DNA of 64,000 nucleotides from Palaemon carinicauda (Eukaryota; Arthropoda; Malacostraca; Decapoda; Palaemonidae), in contig NC_090744.1 in assembly GCF_036898095.1 (NCBI RefSeq), forward strand, positions 102,436,938 to 102,500,937. The letters are read 5' to 3'. Positions 1 to 11,209 of the stretch are shown here, piece by piece. A model generated the notes under the pieces. That model had not been told where the DNA came from. It ran no database searches and was given only the letters and a program-made list of their open reading frames with translations. Position 1 is the stretch's first letter; each line of letters starts with the position of its first letter. The translations under genes were made by a program, and so were the position numbers.

Positions 1-335
1 TAGCGAAGGTTTGTATCTGTGTCGGAATAAATAACAAATTTGGAAATAATTTGTATTTTTCCTAACATACAAACCTGAAGCTATTTATACAAATTGGCCC
101 GCCACCCTGTCCCCCTAGAAGTCCTGCCAGAAAGCAAAAGTGGTTACTCAACCGACAGGTGTGAGTGAGCGGGGTAGCTAGTCTACCCCAACCCCCTCCC
201 GCTAACTAGCGGATTGGGTAATTATCCCTCACTAAAATTATCTTGGCTGGTTTTCAGCGTTGCCGAAAGTAATACCCTAATAAATAGCTTCAGGTTTGTG
301 TTAGGGAAAATGCAAATTATTTCCAAATTTGTTAT
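1..335 (+). mobile_element. 3' end of DIRS-like element A (ICR plus right ITR), cut by window edge
   Basis: Bases 1-92 read as an internal complementary region. The part from about position 35 (AATAACAAATTTGGAAATAA) is the reverse complement of the outer right end near 305-335, and the first part should match a left end that lies outside the window. Bases 93-335 form the right terminal repeat. The arrangement and sequence closely parallel bases 11092-11440 of element B, including the C-rich CTAGCTA segment and the outer GGTTTGT...AAATACAAATT end. A is therefore a diverged copy of the B family. No coding sequence is visible, because everything upstream is missing. Confidence 0.7.
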
Positions 336-429
336 ATTGACTAATTATATAAACCTAGATCATTCAAGTTACGCTTCCCACTTCAATCACTCCGTAAGTT
401 GTAGGTTTAGGTCGAAGGTCAAAGTGTGA

Positions 430-600
430 GCTCGGTGGCCTGTTAGGCGGGCGAGGTTTCCCTGACATCCGGTATTGGGTGCCGTCACCTCGGTAAAGTT
501 TTAACAGCTATATACAGCTCTACTGAAAGCATACTCCTATTGAAGGATGAAAGTTTGTATCATTAGGAAAAATACAAATTGCTATAGAATTTTGTTACTG
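430..600 (+). repeat. Second, more decayed DIRS-type terminus
   Basis: The stretch ending GTTTGTATCATTAGGAAAAA (about 550-570) followed by TACAAATT resembles the outer right end of elements A and B. The preceding part (CGGTAAAGTTTTAACAGC, CTGAAAGCATACTCC) can be aligned with CACTAAAATTATCTTGGC and CCGAAAGTAATACCC of element A. It is probably an older terminus of the same family lying directly next to A. Similarity is only partial, so nested or tandem insertion is an inference. Confidence 0.35.
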
Positions 601-3600
601 ACTTACATTTTGGAATAGGAGAACAAACTTGAGACTTTAGTCTGTTGATGTACCTGAGTTTTAAGGTGGATTGACTTGTTTTAGTAAGGGGTATGACTTG
701 ACTCAAGTCACTAGATTTACTTGATATTTAAGTAACTATATTAATCTGTATACAAATTCATTTAAGTCAGTGGATTGACTTGTGATTTTAACCAAATATC
801 TGACCTTACTTTTTCTTAGTCTTTAGATTAAGAATGTTTTAATCTGTGGATTGGCGTAGGATTTATCAGTCAGTGGATTGAATTGGAATTTTAACCCTGT
901 GAATTGATTTGAGATTGTAGTAAGAGGTTTGAGTATTGAGAGAGTAATCAGGCACTTGACTCAAGGTTTAACTCATGGTTTTATTTTGAGAGATTGTGAC
1001 TGGCTGGACTTAAGAGATTCAAGTCATTGGTTTGACTACAAATTTAGTTTACAGATTTATCTTGGATTTTGGTTGATGGACATGGTTAATTTTCCTATCA
1101 ATGGATTAGGCTCAGTTTTCAGATAATTATTTTTTGAATGACCTGTTATTGTTATAGTAATATTAGCTTATCAAAAGATTTACCGGTACGTAGAATTTAT
1201 ATTTTTAATGATTGGCTTGTCAAGGGGTGAATTAGGATGGAATATTAAATTCAGATTTGTCATTTAACTACAATTCTAGCTTCCGAATTACGGTATATTT
1301 TGCTTGTGAGTAGGTTTGGTTTTAAAAGGCTTGGTAAGACTTGGAAATCAGTAAACCACATCAGGATTGGAAATTCAGTATATTTAGTTAATACTATGGT
1401 CAATAGAGAGAACTTACGAGTCAAGCCGACTTGCTAAAGATTCGGCTATGTAAACACTATAATTGTCAAAACGATTGATTTATCAGTTGATGTAAAATAA
1501 GATTAATAATTCGATTAGACAATGATAGGTTGATCAAGGGACAAAGGCAGGATAGAGCTGCCAATGGTGGATAAAGGCAGGATAAATTTTTCATTGGTTT
1601 AAGTTGACATTGGATTATCATTGGTAAAAGGCGTAATTGTTCTGTGTTTAGTAATGTTACAAGACGTGACTCCGGTAAGACCAGGTTGTTAATTTTATAG
1701 TGTTGGATAGGATAGTCCATGGATGAGGTATATCAATTTAGTCAAAAACAAAAATGTTGAATATACTCTGGGAAATAAGCTGGTTCAGTGATTGAAGGTT
1801 AACCAGAAAGTTCACTTAGATTAACAGATGTGATAGGATAGCTGGCGTTAGTTTATGTAGGGCCCATATAATATATAATGAAAATTTAGTATGTCATTTA
1901 AATTACAAGTGTGATACTTGATAAATATAGAAAGTTGGCAGGTCGTTTTTTTTTCCTGTTTTTAGGAGTATAAGCACTACATACATTCATTTATACGCAC
2001 AGTACAATACTGTTGCATACTAAGCAATATTCTACACCTGAAACTGCTCCCGTGTCAACAAATTCTATTTTTGTCCAGCATTTATACAAAACTTTTTCAT
2101 TTTAGATATTTTGTTTGTGTGCGTGCGTGACCAGGTGTCTCCCCTTTGGTGTGAGGTAGATAGTTTCATTTAGGTAACTACGGTTTATATAGTATTTAAA
2201 AAAATAAATAGAAAACAGCAGGCTTAATTGAAGGATTAGGGGAGCCCCTGTTAGTCAATGGATTACCCAAGGCTAGTGATTAAATTAGACCTATTGTAGT
2301 GAAGAATTTCTTCGTTAGGATTTAGGAAGTAATACTTTTTTTCACACCATAAGATAGACTATCGGTTTTATTATTTGTTATTATAGACATGAATATGTCT
2401 AGTTTATTATTTCCCTTATTATATATCTGATACATTCGAATATTATGTATTTATAGTTCATCCTGCAGAATATTTTACTAAAAGTAAATTCTTGATATTG
2501 GAATGCACAGCGAAATATTTCAATAAGATTGATATATATTTGTACAATTAACCAATTTTATTTATTTTTCAGACTACAATCAAAAGAGGTAACCAACCTG
2601 AAGAAAACTACGCCAGTATTATGAGACTTCTTAATTATACCAAGATGAAGATAATCAGCGAATAATCTGAGATTTACCACAGGAAAAATCCAGAAATTTT
2701 CAGAAGACAAAACAAGTTTTGAGTAATTTCTTATTTCAAGAGGAGCACCAGTCTATCATCAAACGTTTCTGTGTGGTATTAGAATGCCCTTATGAGAAGT
2801 ACTATTACAGAACTATTAGTATCTTGAAATGTTCAATTGACCAGAGTTATTGAGAGATTAGGCATTGTGTGTTATGATGGTCACTCCATTTATATCCCAT
2901 AGGTTTAAAGCAAACATTAACTTGAAGATATAAAAATTAGTAAAGTTACCGTAAATTATCTAATATAAATTCTTACAACAATATTTCATCAACTGAAGAT
3001 GTAAAAAGTAAAGTTACAGTAGACAAAAACGATATTTCCAGATTTTTTCAAGTTTATCTAAGTATCTTTATTTAATGAAGCTAAGAATTTAATCATCAAA
3101 TCTATATACTTTTAATCACTCTAGTAAAAAGTATTTTATTCTCTTCAGTCTTTAAAAAGTCAGTGCACTTCAAACTAATTCAAGTTAGTATTTAATTTTA
3201 TGTGAAAAATGCATTAAGGAAATTTTTCTGTTATATTCTAAACACCCCCGAACTTTACTTGAAAATTGGGTCCAGAACAACTACTGTTATGAGTTGCTTA
3301 ATCATTTAAGTTCATATTAGAATTTCCCAATTATTATTTGATGATAAGCTTCAATCATTCGTTTAATCGCCTTAGAACTAGTTAGCAGTGAATACAAATA
3401 TACCAAATGATAATGAATTCCTAATACCTCTGGAAATGATTAACCGGCATTATTGTAGACATTGATAAATGGAGTGATATATTATGTATTATTGTTAATG
3501 TTTTCCAAAAAGGAGGAAATTGAATATTAACAACCAATTGAGACTTATGGAGTGCGACTCGGTCAAATTGAAACATAATTTTTTTTTTTTGATGGGTACA

Positions 3601-3693
3601 ATTTGGCTTTAAACCCTAAATAATTTTTTTTGTTTCTCGATCGAATGAATAAATCTGGAAAGAGATTTATTTCTTTTCTATAAAATTTAAATT
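601..3693. other. AT-rich non-coding stretch
   Basis: I see no gene here. Bases 640-1040 contain loosely repeated short phrases such as AGTGGATTGACTTG, about five degenerate copies. Short ORFs are not supported by composition or motifs. The stretch ends at the left terminus of DIRS element B. Confidence 0.5.
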
Positions 3694-3885
3694 GTTCCGT
3701 AACCGAAATACAAACCACGCTATTTACAAAGGGTATTACTTTTAGCGTAGCTGAAATGGCGAGCCATTAGAATTTTAACGAGGGTGTATTACCCCCGCGC
3801 TAGTTAGCGGGGGGGTAGGGGAGTGGTAGCTAGCTACCCCTCCTCCCCCTCACACACAGGTGAATACTCACTTTCACTTTTGGCT
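3694..3885 (+). repeat. Left inverted terminal repeat of DIRS B
   Basis: It begins near GTTCCGTAACCGAAATACAA. Bases 3719-3877 are the exact reverse complement of 11231-11389. The outer 25 bases (GTTCCG... to ...ACCACGC) differ from the outer right end, as in other DIRS elements. Their complement is found in the first half of the internal complementary region. Confidence 0.85.
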
Positions 3886-5202
3886 CGGACTGTGACAGAC
3901 GTCTCTGTCTTGGTCCTCGCTTGGCAGCCATTGTCTGTTTTGTCTTTACTTAATCGCTTACTTTTCTTTTACTCAATATATATGTAAACATGTTTTCATG
4001 TTTGTATATATATTTGAGTATAGAAATAAGTAAGTTTCCTTTTCAGATGTGTGTGTGTAGTGTACGATATCTACGTGGAGGCCTCGGCAGTTAGGCCACC
4101 ACGGCCTAATTTTATGGGTTGCGATCGAGTTTGACTTCGGTCTTTCTCTCTCTCTCTCTCTCTCTTGAGGTCGTTCACCCTTTTACTATGTTTTACTACG
4201 CCCTTGTAGCTTCCTTCCCGTGTGGGTGGGGTTGCTACGCCGTACATTCTGTCTCAATTAGTTTATGAATCTAATTGTAGTTGTTAATTTTTCAGCTTGT
4301 AGAACGATTCCTTTCGGGGTTTTCGTTTTTTCTTTAGTGTTCATTCATTTTTAAATTACATAATTACATAGTTACATAATTATAATTGTTATAATTCTGT
4401 TTTGGTTACAGCTCTCCTTCCGCGAGTGTAAGTGGTTGTGAGGGCACGTGCCTGTTGTGTAATTCTTGTTCCTTTTCCTCGGGATTCCTCTTCGGAGCCT
4501 TCCCGGGGGAATGAATGTGTACTAATATTATTTGTTTTATTTTTTTACAGTTACCGATCTAGTTCGTTTCTGTAATATAGCAACGGTGTGAGCTGTCTGG
4601 TTGAGTCCTGGGGATTCGGCTGTTGCTGCCTCCCCCCTTGTATTGTCGTCAGGGGCGTGTCTCCTTCTTCTGGTAGTACTCCCGTGTCGACGGACAGCTC
4701 TCCAGTTCATTTTAGAACAGTCAGGAGGCTTGCCTCCTTGGGCGGATAACTTTCCTTCCGAGGGAAGTTTTTTCCTGTCCAGGCTTGAGCTTTTCCTCTT
4801 TTGGGGGGTTCTTCTCTTGCCTTTTTTTCGTGCGACTATGCTCTTGGTGCTGAGCGGTCGCACCTGCAGTTTCGCTCAAGGGGCTGGGCAACTGCAGGAG
4901 CTCCTCTTCGGAGGATTGCCCCTCTTAGGTCACTGGCTGACCAGTCTCTTCCACGAAGTGTTTCTCTTTCGTTCGCGAGAGAGTACACTCATAGAGACTC
5001 CTCTTCGGAGGTTTCTTCTGTTGCTGTTGCTGTTGGCCTCCCTCGCCGTAAGGCCCTCCGTCCGCCTCGTCGTAAGGGCCTCTCATCTCCCTATAAGGGT
5101 GCTTGAGGCGCCTTTTTGAATCTCCGTTTGCAGCCTACAACTTCTTTTTCTCGATCTTCCGTCTTGGTGCAGATGGACAGCAGTCTAATCTCGTCTTCCG
5201 AC

Positions 5203-5285
5203 GGGCAACGGTCTTCCCGACGGACAACGGTCTTCCCGACGGACAGCGGTCTTCCGACGGACATCAGTCTCCCGGCGGACAACGA
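5203..5285 (+). repeat. About 18-bp repeat in gag of DIRS B
   Basis: Four to five diverged copies of GACGGACAACGGTCTTCC lie in tandem, with spacing of 18-19 bp. Because 19 is not a multiple of three, the array shifts frame. This fits a pseudogene. Confidence 0.6.
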
Positions 5286-5514
5286 TCCCTTCGGGGCAAA
5301 GGGTTGCCCCCACGGGGGTTCTTCCCTTGCGTGTCAGGGTTTCCCTGCGCGCCCTTCTGTTCGTCAGCGCTCTCCTGTTCGTCAGCGCTTTCAAGATGAT
5401 CTTCCCTGTGGTTCCTGTTACGTGCCCTGTGCGCCCACGTTCGCCCTCGCGATCTAGAACTTCGGTTCAGGTCGGGGTCAAGGACTCTTCTTCTTTGCGC
5501 AGGCTTCCACGCGT

Positions 5515-5657
5515 AGCCTTCTGCTCGTCAGCGATCATCAGCTCGTCAGCGATCATCAGCTCGTCAGCGATCATCAGCTCGCCAGCGATCGTCAGCTCGC
5601 CAGCGATCGTCAGCTCGTCAGCGATCATCAGCTCGCCAGCGATCTCCAGATCGCCCA
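5515..5657 (+). repeat. 18-bp coding-type tandem repeat
   Basis: Seven to eight copies of GCTCGTCAGCGATCATCA occur, with G/A and C/T variants between copies. The period is a multiple of three, and one frame reads an RQRSSA hexapeptide, consistent with a basic, RNA-binding type Gag segment. Confidence 0.75.
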
Positions 5658-5734
5658 CGTGTGTTACAGCTGGCACGCCAACGTTCTCCAACACTTCTGA
5701 AGGAACATGGTTCGCCAGCTACTAGCTCAACTGC

Positions 5735-5940
5735 GGATGCTGATCGCCATCGCGCGACCCTCAACTGCAGATGCTGACCGCCATCGCGCGACCCTCAACT
5801 GCAGATGCTGACCGCCATCGCGCGACCCTCAACTGCAGATGCTGACCGCCATCGCGCGACCCTCAACTGCAGATGCTGACCGCCATCGCGCGACCCTCAA
5901 CTGCAGACGCTGACCGCCATCGCGCGACCCTCAACTGCAG
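5735..5940 (+). repeat. 34-bp tandem repeat
   Basis: Six nearly identical copies of a 34-bp unit begin CTCAACTGCAGATGCTGACC. The period is not divisible by three, so each copy changes frame and all three frames look partly open. The next array (5941-6360) is built from diverged versions of the same unit. Confidence 0.8.
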
Positions 5941-6360
5941 ATGCTGCTCGCCATCGCACAACCCTGAACGATTGCCCGCTTACGCATGCTGCTCCTCATC
6001 GCACCACCCTGAACGATCGCCCTCCTGCAGATGCTGATCACCATCGCACCCTTTCACGCGATCATTCACCTGCGCATGCTGCTCGCCATCGCACAACCCT
6101 GAACGATTGGCCGCTTACGCATGCTGCTCCTCATCGCACCACCCTGAACGATCGCCCTCCTGCAGATGCTGATCACCATCGCACCCTTTCACGCGATCAT
6201 TCACCTGCGCATGCTGCTCGCCATCGCACAACCCTGCACGATAGCCCGCTTACGCATGCTGCTCCTCATCGCACAACCCTGAACGCTCGCCCTCTTGCGG
6301 ATGCTGATCACCATCGCACCCTATCACGCGATCATTCACCTACACATGCTGCTCGCCATC
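5941..6360 (+). repeat. 135-bp higher-order tandem repeat
   Basis: The phrase ATGCTGCTCGCCATCGC recurs at 5941, 6076, 6211 and 6346, an exact 135-bp spacing, giving three full units and a partial one. Each unit contains about four 34-bp sub-units related to the preceding array (4 x 34 minus 1). The 135-bp period keeps reading frame (45 codons), unlike the 34-bp array. Confidence 0.8.
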
Positions 6361-6419
6361 GCTTACCGCCAGCGATCTTCTTCACCTACGCGGCAGCACG
6401 ATCCCTCGCCGTCACGCCC

Positions 6420-6640
6420 ATTCCCCTGCGCGCCCGCGCGATCGCTCGCCTGCGCGCCCGCGCGATCGCTCGCCTGCGCGCCCGCGCGATCGCTCGCCTG
6501 CGCGCCCGCGCGATCGCTCGCCGGCGCGCCCGCGCGATCGCTCGCCTGCGCGCCCTCGCGACCGCTCGCCTGCGCGCCCTCGCGACCGCTCGCCTGCGCG
6601 CCCGCGCGACCACTCGCCTGTGCGCCCGCGCGACCATTCG
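6420..6640 (+). repeat. 24-bp GC-rich tandem repeat (RDRSPARP octapeptide)
   Basis: About nine copies of a 24-bp unit containing GCGATCGCTCGCCTGCGC are present. One frame reads RDRSPARP repeated. Similar long open frames on the opposite strand arise only because the unit has no stop in most frames. Confidence 0.8.
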
Positions 6641-7699
6641 CCTTTGCGCGACCGTTCGCCCTCGCGCGACCATAGTTCGCGGCGAATTCCACAGCCGGTG
6701 GTAGCAGCAGGGACGCGTGCTCCTAGGCGGCACTCGGGATCACCTTCATCCAAGCACAGGTTGGTAGTGCAGGACGAAGACAGGTCAGTACAGCATTCTT
6801 CCCACCTTCTTTTCAGGCAGGAACCGTCGTGTCCTCTCCAAAGGATCGCCCGATCCCTTTCACCTTAGCGAGGATTTCGGACTCTGTGTCCTTGGAGCAG
6901 CAGACATGGTTTGATCCGCTGGCACGGGCGTTAATGAGGGTTATGAAACCAGCACTCACCGGCCAGGGTAACAAACCAGCGGCTGTCTCTCCTACGCTGA
7001 AGAGAAAGAGAGGAGTGGACTTCGTGGTGACTTCCCCCAGGGCGAAGTTGGTTCCCAAGAGGTCGGTCTCGAGGGTCCCCTCTCCTGCACGAGTACTCTC
7101 TCCTTCTCCCGCCCTGGAAGGATTTTTGGCGGGGGGGCTTTCCGTTGAAGATTTCTCCATCGGACAAGGGGTGACTGCTTACCTCTTCCTCTGGGAGCTT
7201 ACCAGGTTCTTTCCCTCCTCGGTTACGGCCCGAGGTTTGGTTCAAGGAAGCTACAGGAAGATCAAGGGTACTTTCCTCCTCTCGAGCTCAGGCACCTTGG
7301 CCTTTCGTCGTTAAGTATCTACTTGCGGACAAGCTCGATGTTTTACCATCTGGACGCACTGACTGAAGGCTTCCTTCGGGTGTCTCATCTGTGGAGGTCA
7401 ACGACCTCAGACACCCTTCCATCCTTGAGAAGAGTTTTGTCTTTGCCCAAGGACAGAGACTTAAACATCTGCTGTGCGGAGTAAATCGACTTCCGGTTTC
7501 ACTCCTCCAAGGCGCTTTCTTCCAGACTCTGCAGGGCTCCAGCTCCCTTTTCTTTCAACCACGTCGGCCTAAGTTATCGGCTACGACAACTGGGACAAGG
7601 TGTCCAATTGCAGTTTCCTCCTGTCAGGAACAGATGGCACGGGAGACTCCCCCGGGGGGGCATAGTCCTAAAAGGAGTTCACGAACTCTAGGATTGCAG

Positions 7700-9420
7700 G
7701 TTTTTTCGCTGGGAGGATGCTTAAGGTTACTCATCCGAATGACAGCTTCCCGATGCCCATTCCCGCACAATCTCTGTGAGTAGCCAAGGATATCGCGCCT
7801 GCCGTCTCTGTCAGCGAATTCAGTGTCTCTGAACCTCTATGCCATAGCATCAGCAGAGTTGCCCGGTTGGGCAGAATGATCCATACCTTAGGCGAAGGTC
7901 TTCCTTAGGATCACCGACGGCTTCACTCCCGGCCCCCTCAGTCGATCCTTTCTTGTAAGGAAGGATCTGAGAGGGGATGTCCATAGTCGACCTCTCAGCC
8001 CTGATCAAGTTTGTCGAACAAACTTCGGCCAGCGTAGACCAGCAGAATCGATCAGACTGGTAACGAGGCGACAGGACTCCTTTAACCCTGGATCGGAAGG
8101 ACGGGTACTTTCAGTTTCCATTCCATCCATCTTCCAGGGTGCTCGTCGAATTCAGCCTAAACTGCAAGTATTCCTGCTTATGATGCAGTGTGGCTATCCC
8201 GCCGTGGCATAGCAGGTTTGTTTCCCCAGAGAACTCTCCCTGCCTTCCTCTTGGCCGCTCAGGTGCAGACTTCCGCCTCCTCTGCTGTTTGGAGGGCTGG
8301 TCAACTCCGGTAGGCTCGGGTTTCGACCTTCTTCAGCGCCGGGAAAAGCTTCCGAATGCTGACCATGAGTGTGGGCTCATGGTATTTTGCTTGGAGCCTT
8401 CTCTTCCTCTGCCTCAACATCTGGAGTATCTGGCCATGATATTGAGTCAACCGCCTTACCACGTTGGAAACCCCGCTTCTCGTCCGTCCAGCGAGGTTAA
8501 GCAACGTCGGCACTTGGATGGGTGACCACCTGGGGACGCCAGATTCTGTTACCACATCCTCCGAGCCTTCCTTTCGGTTGACTGTGGCAAGACTGAGGAG
8601 AGTCGCAGTACCTGTTCTCAGTCAAGCAGAGTTTTCAGCCCTACCTTGGAACGTTTCCTAGTTCTTCTTTCCTCATTGACCCGTGTATAGTCCGAACGGT
8701 CGCCTCAGGATAAGTTCCATGTGGGGCGATCCAAGTTCCGGTGGCTTCAGGCAATGTTTAACCGGACTCCCTGGCCCTATGGGACCAGCGGAACTATTAA
8801 ACCTGCAATGGGTGTTGACCTATGGAGCCTCTTGATGGTAGTGGATATTCTCGTCCTTTCCCCACATTCTTGATGCGGTTCTCGGACTCGTCAAAGGAAA
8901 GGGGGGGGGGGGCATGTTCCGGTCCAGGCCTATGGTCAAGACCTGAAGGATACCTCTCCATCATTCAGGCAGGCTTAAGGGCCTTAGTCTGGCCCCTCTT
9001 CAGTCCTACCGCTCCTGCCAAGTCGCCCCGTTGCGTGTCGACTTCATGCTAACCAGCAGGGGACGCATTTTCACACCTTCACATCTTGCAGTAGAGATAC
9101 CGGGATGATTGAGATTCTCTCAATTCCACCATCGGCTCTCTCATTCCAGGCAGGGGAATGTTTCTCTCAGACTATCCAAGCAGAGCCTCATAGAGAGAGT
9201 GTACCTAGGGGTCTTTGACCTTGGGTAACCAGCAAGTGCTGATCTGGGGGACCTGATCGCGACAGCTTGGAACCTCAAGCTTCCGCTAGTTTTCCCCCCA
9301 GTCTCAGACCCCGAGACTCTGGCAAGATGCATTCCGGTGATGGTGGGACAACTTCGACGCCTGCGTCTTCCCTCCTTTTTGTCTGCGGACAATGGGTCTC
9401 AACAAAACCAGGTTGTCTGT
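7700..9420 (+). pseudogene. pol pseudogene of DIRS B (RT, RNase H, methylase-like)
   Basis: Fragments in several frames follow DIRS pol order. An RT piece with VDLSALIKFV and then DRKDGYFQFPFHPSSR lies at about 7985-8150. A degraded YLDDW-type site (CCLEGW) lies at about 8290. A thumb-like QHLEYLAMIL lies at about 8420-8445. RNase H-like FSDSSKE lies near 8880, and a methylase-like stretch DLIATAWN...LPLVFPPVSDPETL lies at about 9250-9320. Stops (for example the TAA after RSDW near 8060) and frameshifts are frequent. A 5S rRNA-like segment interrupts the RT. A 12-base G run at about 8902-8913 adds another frame change. The gene would have copied element RNA; this copy cannot. Confidence 0.7.
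8446..8553 (+). ncRNA. 5S rRNA-like sequence embedded in RT of DIRS B
   Basis: The segment follows eukaryotic 5S rRNA from its 5' end (TTACCACGTTGGAAAC, CTTCTCGTCCGTCCAGCGA) through GTTAAGCAACGTCGG and ACTTGGATGGGTGACC to a CTGTT end. About 10-11 nt between GTCGG and ACTTGG (the GCCCGGTCAGT-type arm, part of the internal element) are missing, and several substitutions are present. A-box-like and C-box-like internal promoter parts remain. It is best read as a 5S pseudogene or a 5S-derived SINE remnant inserted between RT blocks. It is not expected to be a functional rRNA gene. Confidence 0.75.
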
Positions 9421-9449
9421 CAACCTTTCAATGGGAGAGCTCCACTGGG

Positions 9450-10613
9450 ACTATGCGCAGAACGGTTTCTGGACCCTCTGCTTCCCCTGACGGAACTCCC
9501 GGGAGAGCTTCTCCCACGGCGCAGGCTACTCAAGCAACCACACTGCGACATCTCTCCCGAACCGGGGCGTCGCTTCGGCTTCATGCCTGGAGACACTACG
9601 CTTCCTCCTCTAGAAGAGACAACCCGCTACAGTCGCGGTACGGAGGTCGCGTCATCTGCGATAGTCATCCACAGGGGTCTCCCAGGCAAAGTGAAGAGTC
9701 TAAGGTGGTTGGTGCCGTGGGAGATATACCTCTTCCCGTGAGGCCTCTTCTCCAGCAATAACGGTCTTATTGCCTTTCGGCGGGAGGAAACTCCTTTCCG
9801 CTCTTGGCAATGAAGCCTGTCGCTCAGCCTTTCCCTGACCTTCAGGCTTAAAGGAATAACTTTTTCCTGCCCGCTGGATCTATTCTCGCTCATGCGAAGC
9901 TACGATCGTCCCTGCCCTAGTCGGAGGAAGACCTCCAACTTGGAGCATGGCTCGGACTTTTAGTCCTTTAAGAGATCTTCTCAAGACCCTTTTACGACAG
10001 GCCTCGGATTGTATTCCGCCTTGGGTCTTCTGCTCACTCTGGCCACGGCCAGTGTGTAAGCAATCTTCTTGGTCTCTTACTACTCCCCCCCTTTCTAAGG
10101 AAGAGGGGAAGGCAACATTCAGGCTCGCTCCTGAGTTGTTGGCTAGACTCAGAATCTGAGGGTCCCGACCCTTCGGTCCGATTCATTCAAGATTTTGAGT
10201 CTCCATTCTGTGTCTGATGTCCCAAGACCTTCTCTTTCTTGCCAGTACAGGAATCGAGAGGTTAGCGCTGGGAACAGCTGCAGTTTGGCCTCAGTTGCAG
10301 CCGATTTGGGAACACAAGGAGGACATGGGGGGAGAGTCACCAGTATACCTCTTCAGCCCGGACTCAAGGACATTCATCTCGACCTGTCTTCAGACCCTCC
10401 CCCGTCACGTCGCCCTACAGCACGATGTTGGATACATCGCAACGTCCCTCGCCTTCGAGTAATACTACTCTGTGACGCAGGTGCTACAAGCTGGAGTCTG
10501 GAAGCGTCTGATGACCTTCGCAGCCCGCTTCCTGCAGGGCGTGACCCACAGGAGTCTCGATACGTTTTCTATCGCTCTGTGGTGGCTACACAACAGCTGG
10601 TCTAACCTCAGGC
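9450..10613 (+). pseudogene. Tyrosine recombinase pseudogene of DIRS B
   Basis: Dispersed matches to DIRS recombinase are visible: LLKQPHCD at about 9530, an N-terminal-domain-like TWSMARTFSPLRDLLKTLLR at about 9937-9990, and the C-terminal block HDVGYIATSLAFE, then VTQVLQAGVWKR, then a FLQGVTHRSLDTFSI tail (about 10420-10605). In the family the first motif is HxxR and the tail carries the nucleophile Tyr. Here the Arg position is changed and the Tyr position reads Leu, with a stop just after the HDVGY block. The enzyme, which would integrate the circular DNA copy, is therefore dead. Confidence 0.7.
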
Positions 10614-11089
10614 TCCTTTTTGGACAGGTAGCAGAAGGTTGAGGGCATTGTTATCAGGTTTTAGTCTGCATGAACGAAAGAAGTATGTCTGGCCCTTACT
10701 TCTTTCTTCATCATCCCCTCTACGGGGAAGCAGCATCCTGGTCTCTGCATAGCTGACCTCGAACCTCTGCAGGTAAACCATGCTTCCTTGTGTTCCGAGT
10801 ATTGAGTCAATACTGTCGCGTCCCCCATACCCTGACGAGGTGGTATTGGGAACGTCCTAACCCAGAGTTCCTTCTGGAACTCCAGGTCAACTGCCTAAGA
10901 CGGGTCACACTTCTTCCTTCACACACAAGCTTACGTAGGCCACATGGTTCCTTGCGGTGCAAGGAACTTGTGAGGTGCAGGGACTCCTTTTCTCGAGTGC
11001 GACTCACTCGGATTCTGAGTCCCCGGGTAAAGCCAAAGCCAGTATGGCTGGGGACTTTCCACCCTTCCTAAGGGATAAGTCACCCTTTG

Positions 11090-11175
11090 TAAATAGCGTG
11101 GTTTGTATTTCGGTTACGGAACAAATGACAAATTCGAAGATAATTTGTATTTTTCCTAACCATACAAACCTTAGC
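11090..11175 (+). repeat. Internal complementary region of DIRS B
   Basis: The first half (GTAAATAGCGTGGTTTGTAT through GGTTACGGAAC) is the reverse complement of the element's left outer end. The second half (AAATGACAAATTCGAAGATA through AGCTATTTAC) is the reverse complement of its right outer end. In DIRS elements this region templates joining of the ends during circle formation. Confidence 0.85.
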
Positions 11176-11209
11176 TATTTACACATATTTGCCCGCCAGC
11201 CCTGTCCCC

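Larger units (their letters stand above)
4550..7320 (+). pseudogene. gag-like pseudogene of DIRS B with Arg/Ser/Pro repeats
   Basis: This is the GC-rich region upstream of pol, in the usual DIRS position for the structural Gag protein that packages element RNA. No single frame is open throughout. Recognisable pieces are an RQRSSA hexapeptide repeat (5515-5657), an RDRSPARP octapeptide repeat (6420-6640) and a downstream segment (about 6829-7130) with KRKRGVDFVVTSPRAKLVPK and a Ser-Pro-Ala-Arg region. Frame changes near 6830 and elsewhere break the gene. A pyrimidine-rich stretch followed by TTTACAG at 4545-4551 could be a splice acceptor for a 5' leader intron. Antisense and alternative-frame ORFs over the repeats are composition artefacts. 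Confidence 0.55.

Noticed and set aside
4601..5119. 172-codon plus-strand ORF with hydrophobic Leu-rich stretches
   Set aside because: It lies in the decayed gag leader, overlaps other open frames of equal quality, and Leu runs come from CTC/CTT-rich DNA. Not a membrane protein call.
6363..6753. Long minus-strand ORFs of Arg/Ala/Gly repeats
   Set aside because: The 24-bp GC-rich unit lacks stops in most frames. The sense strand fits DIRS gag; the antisense has no support.
8446..8553. Functional 5S rRNA gene
   Set aside because: It lacks an internal arm, has several substitutions and has no visible terminator T-run at the 3' end.
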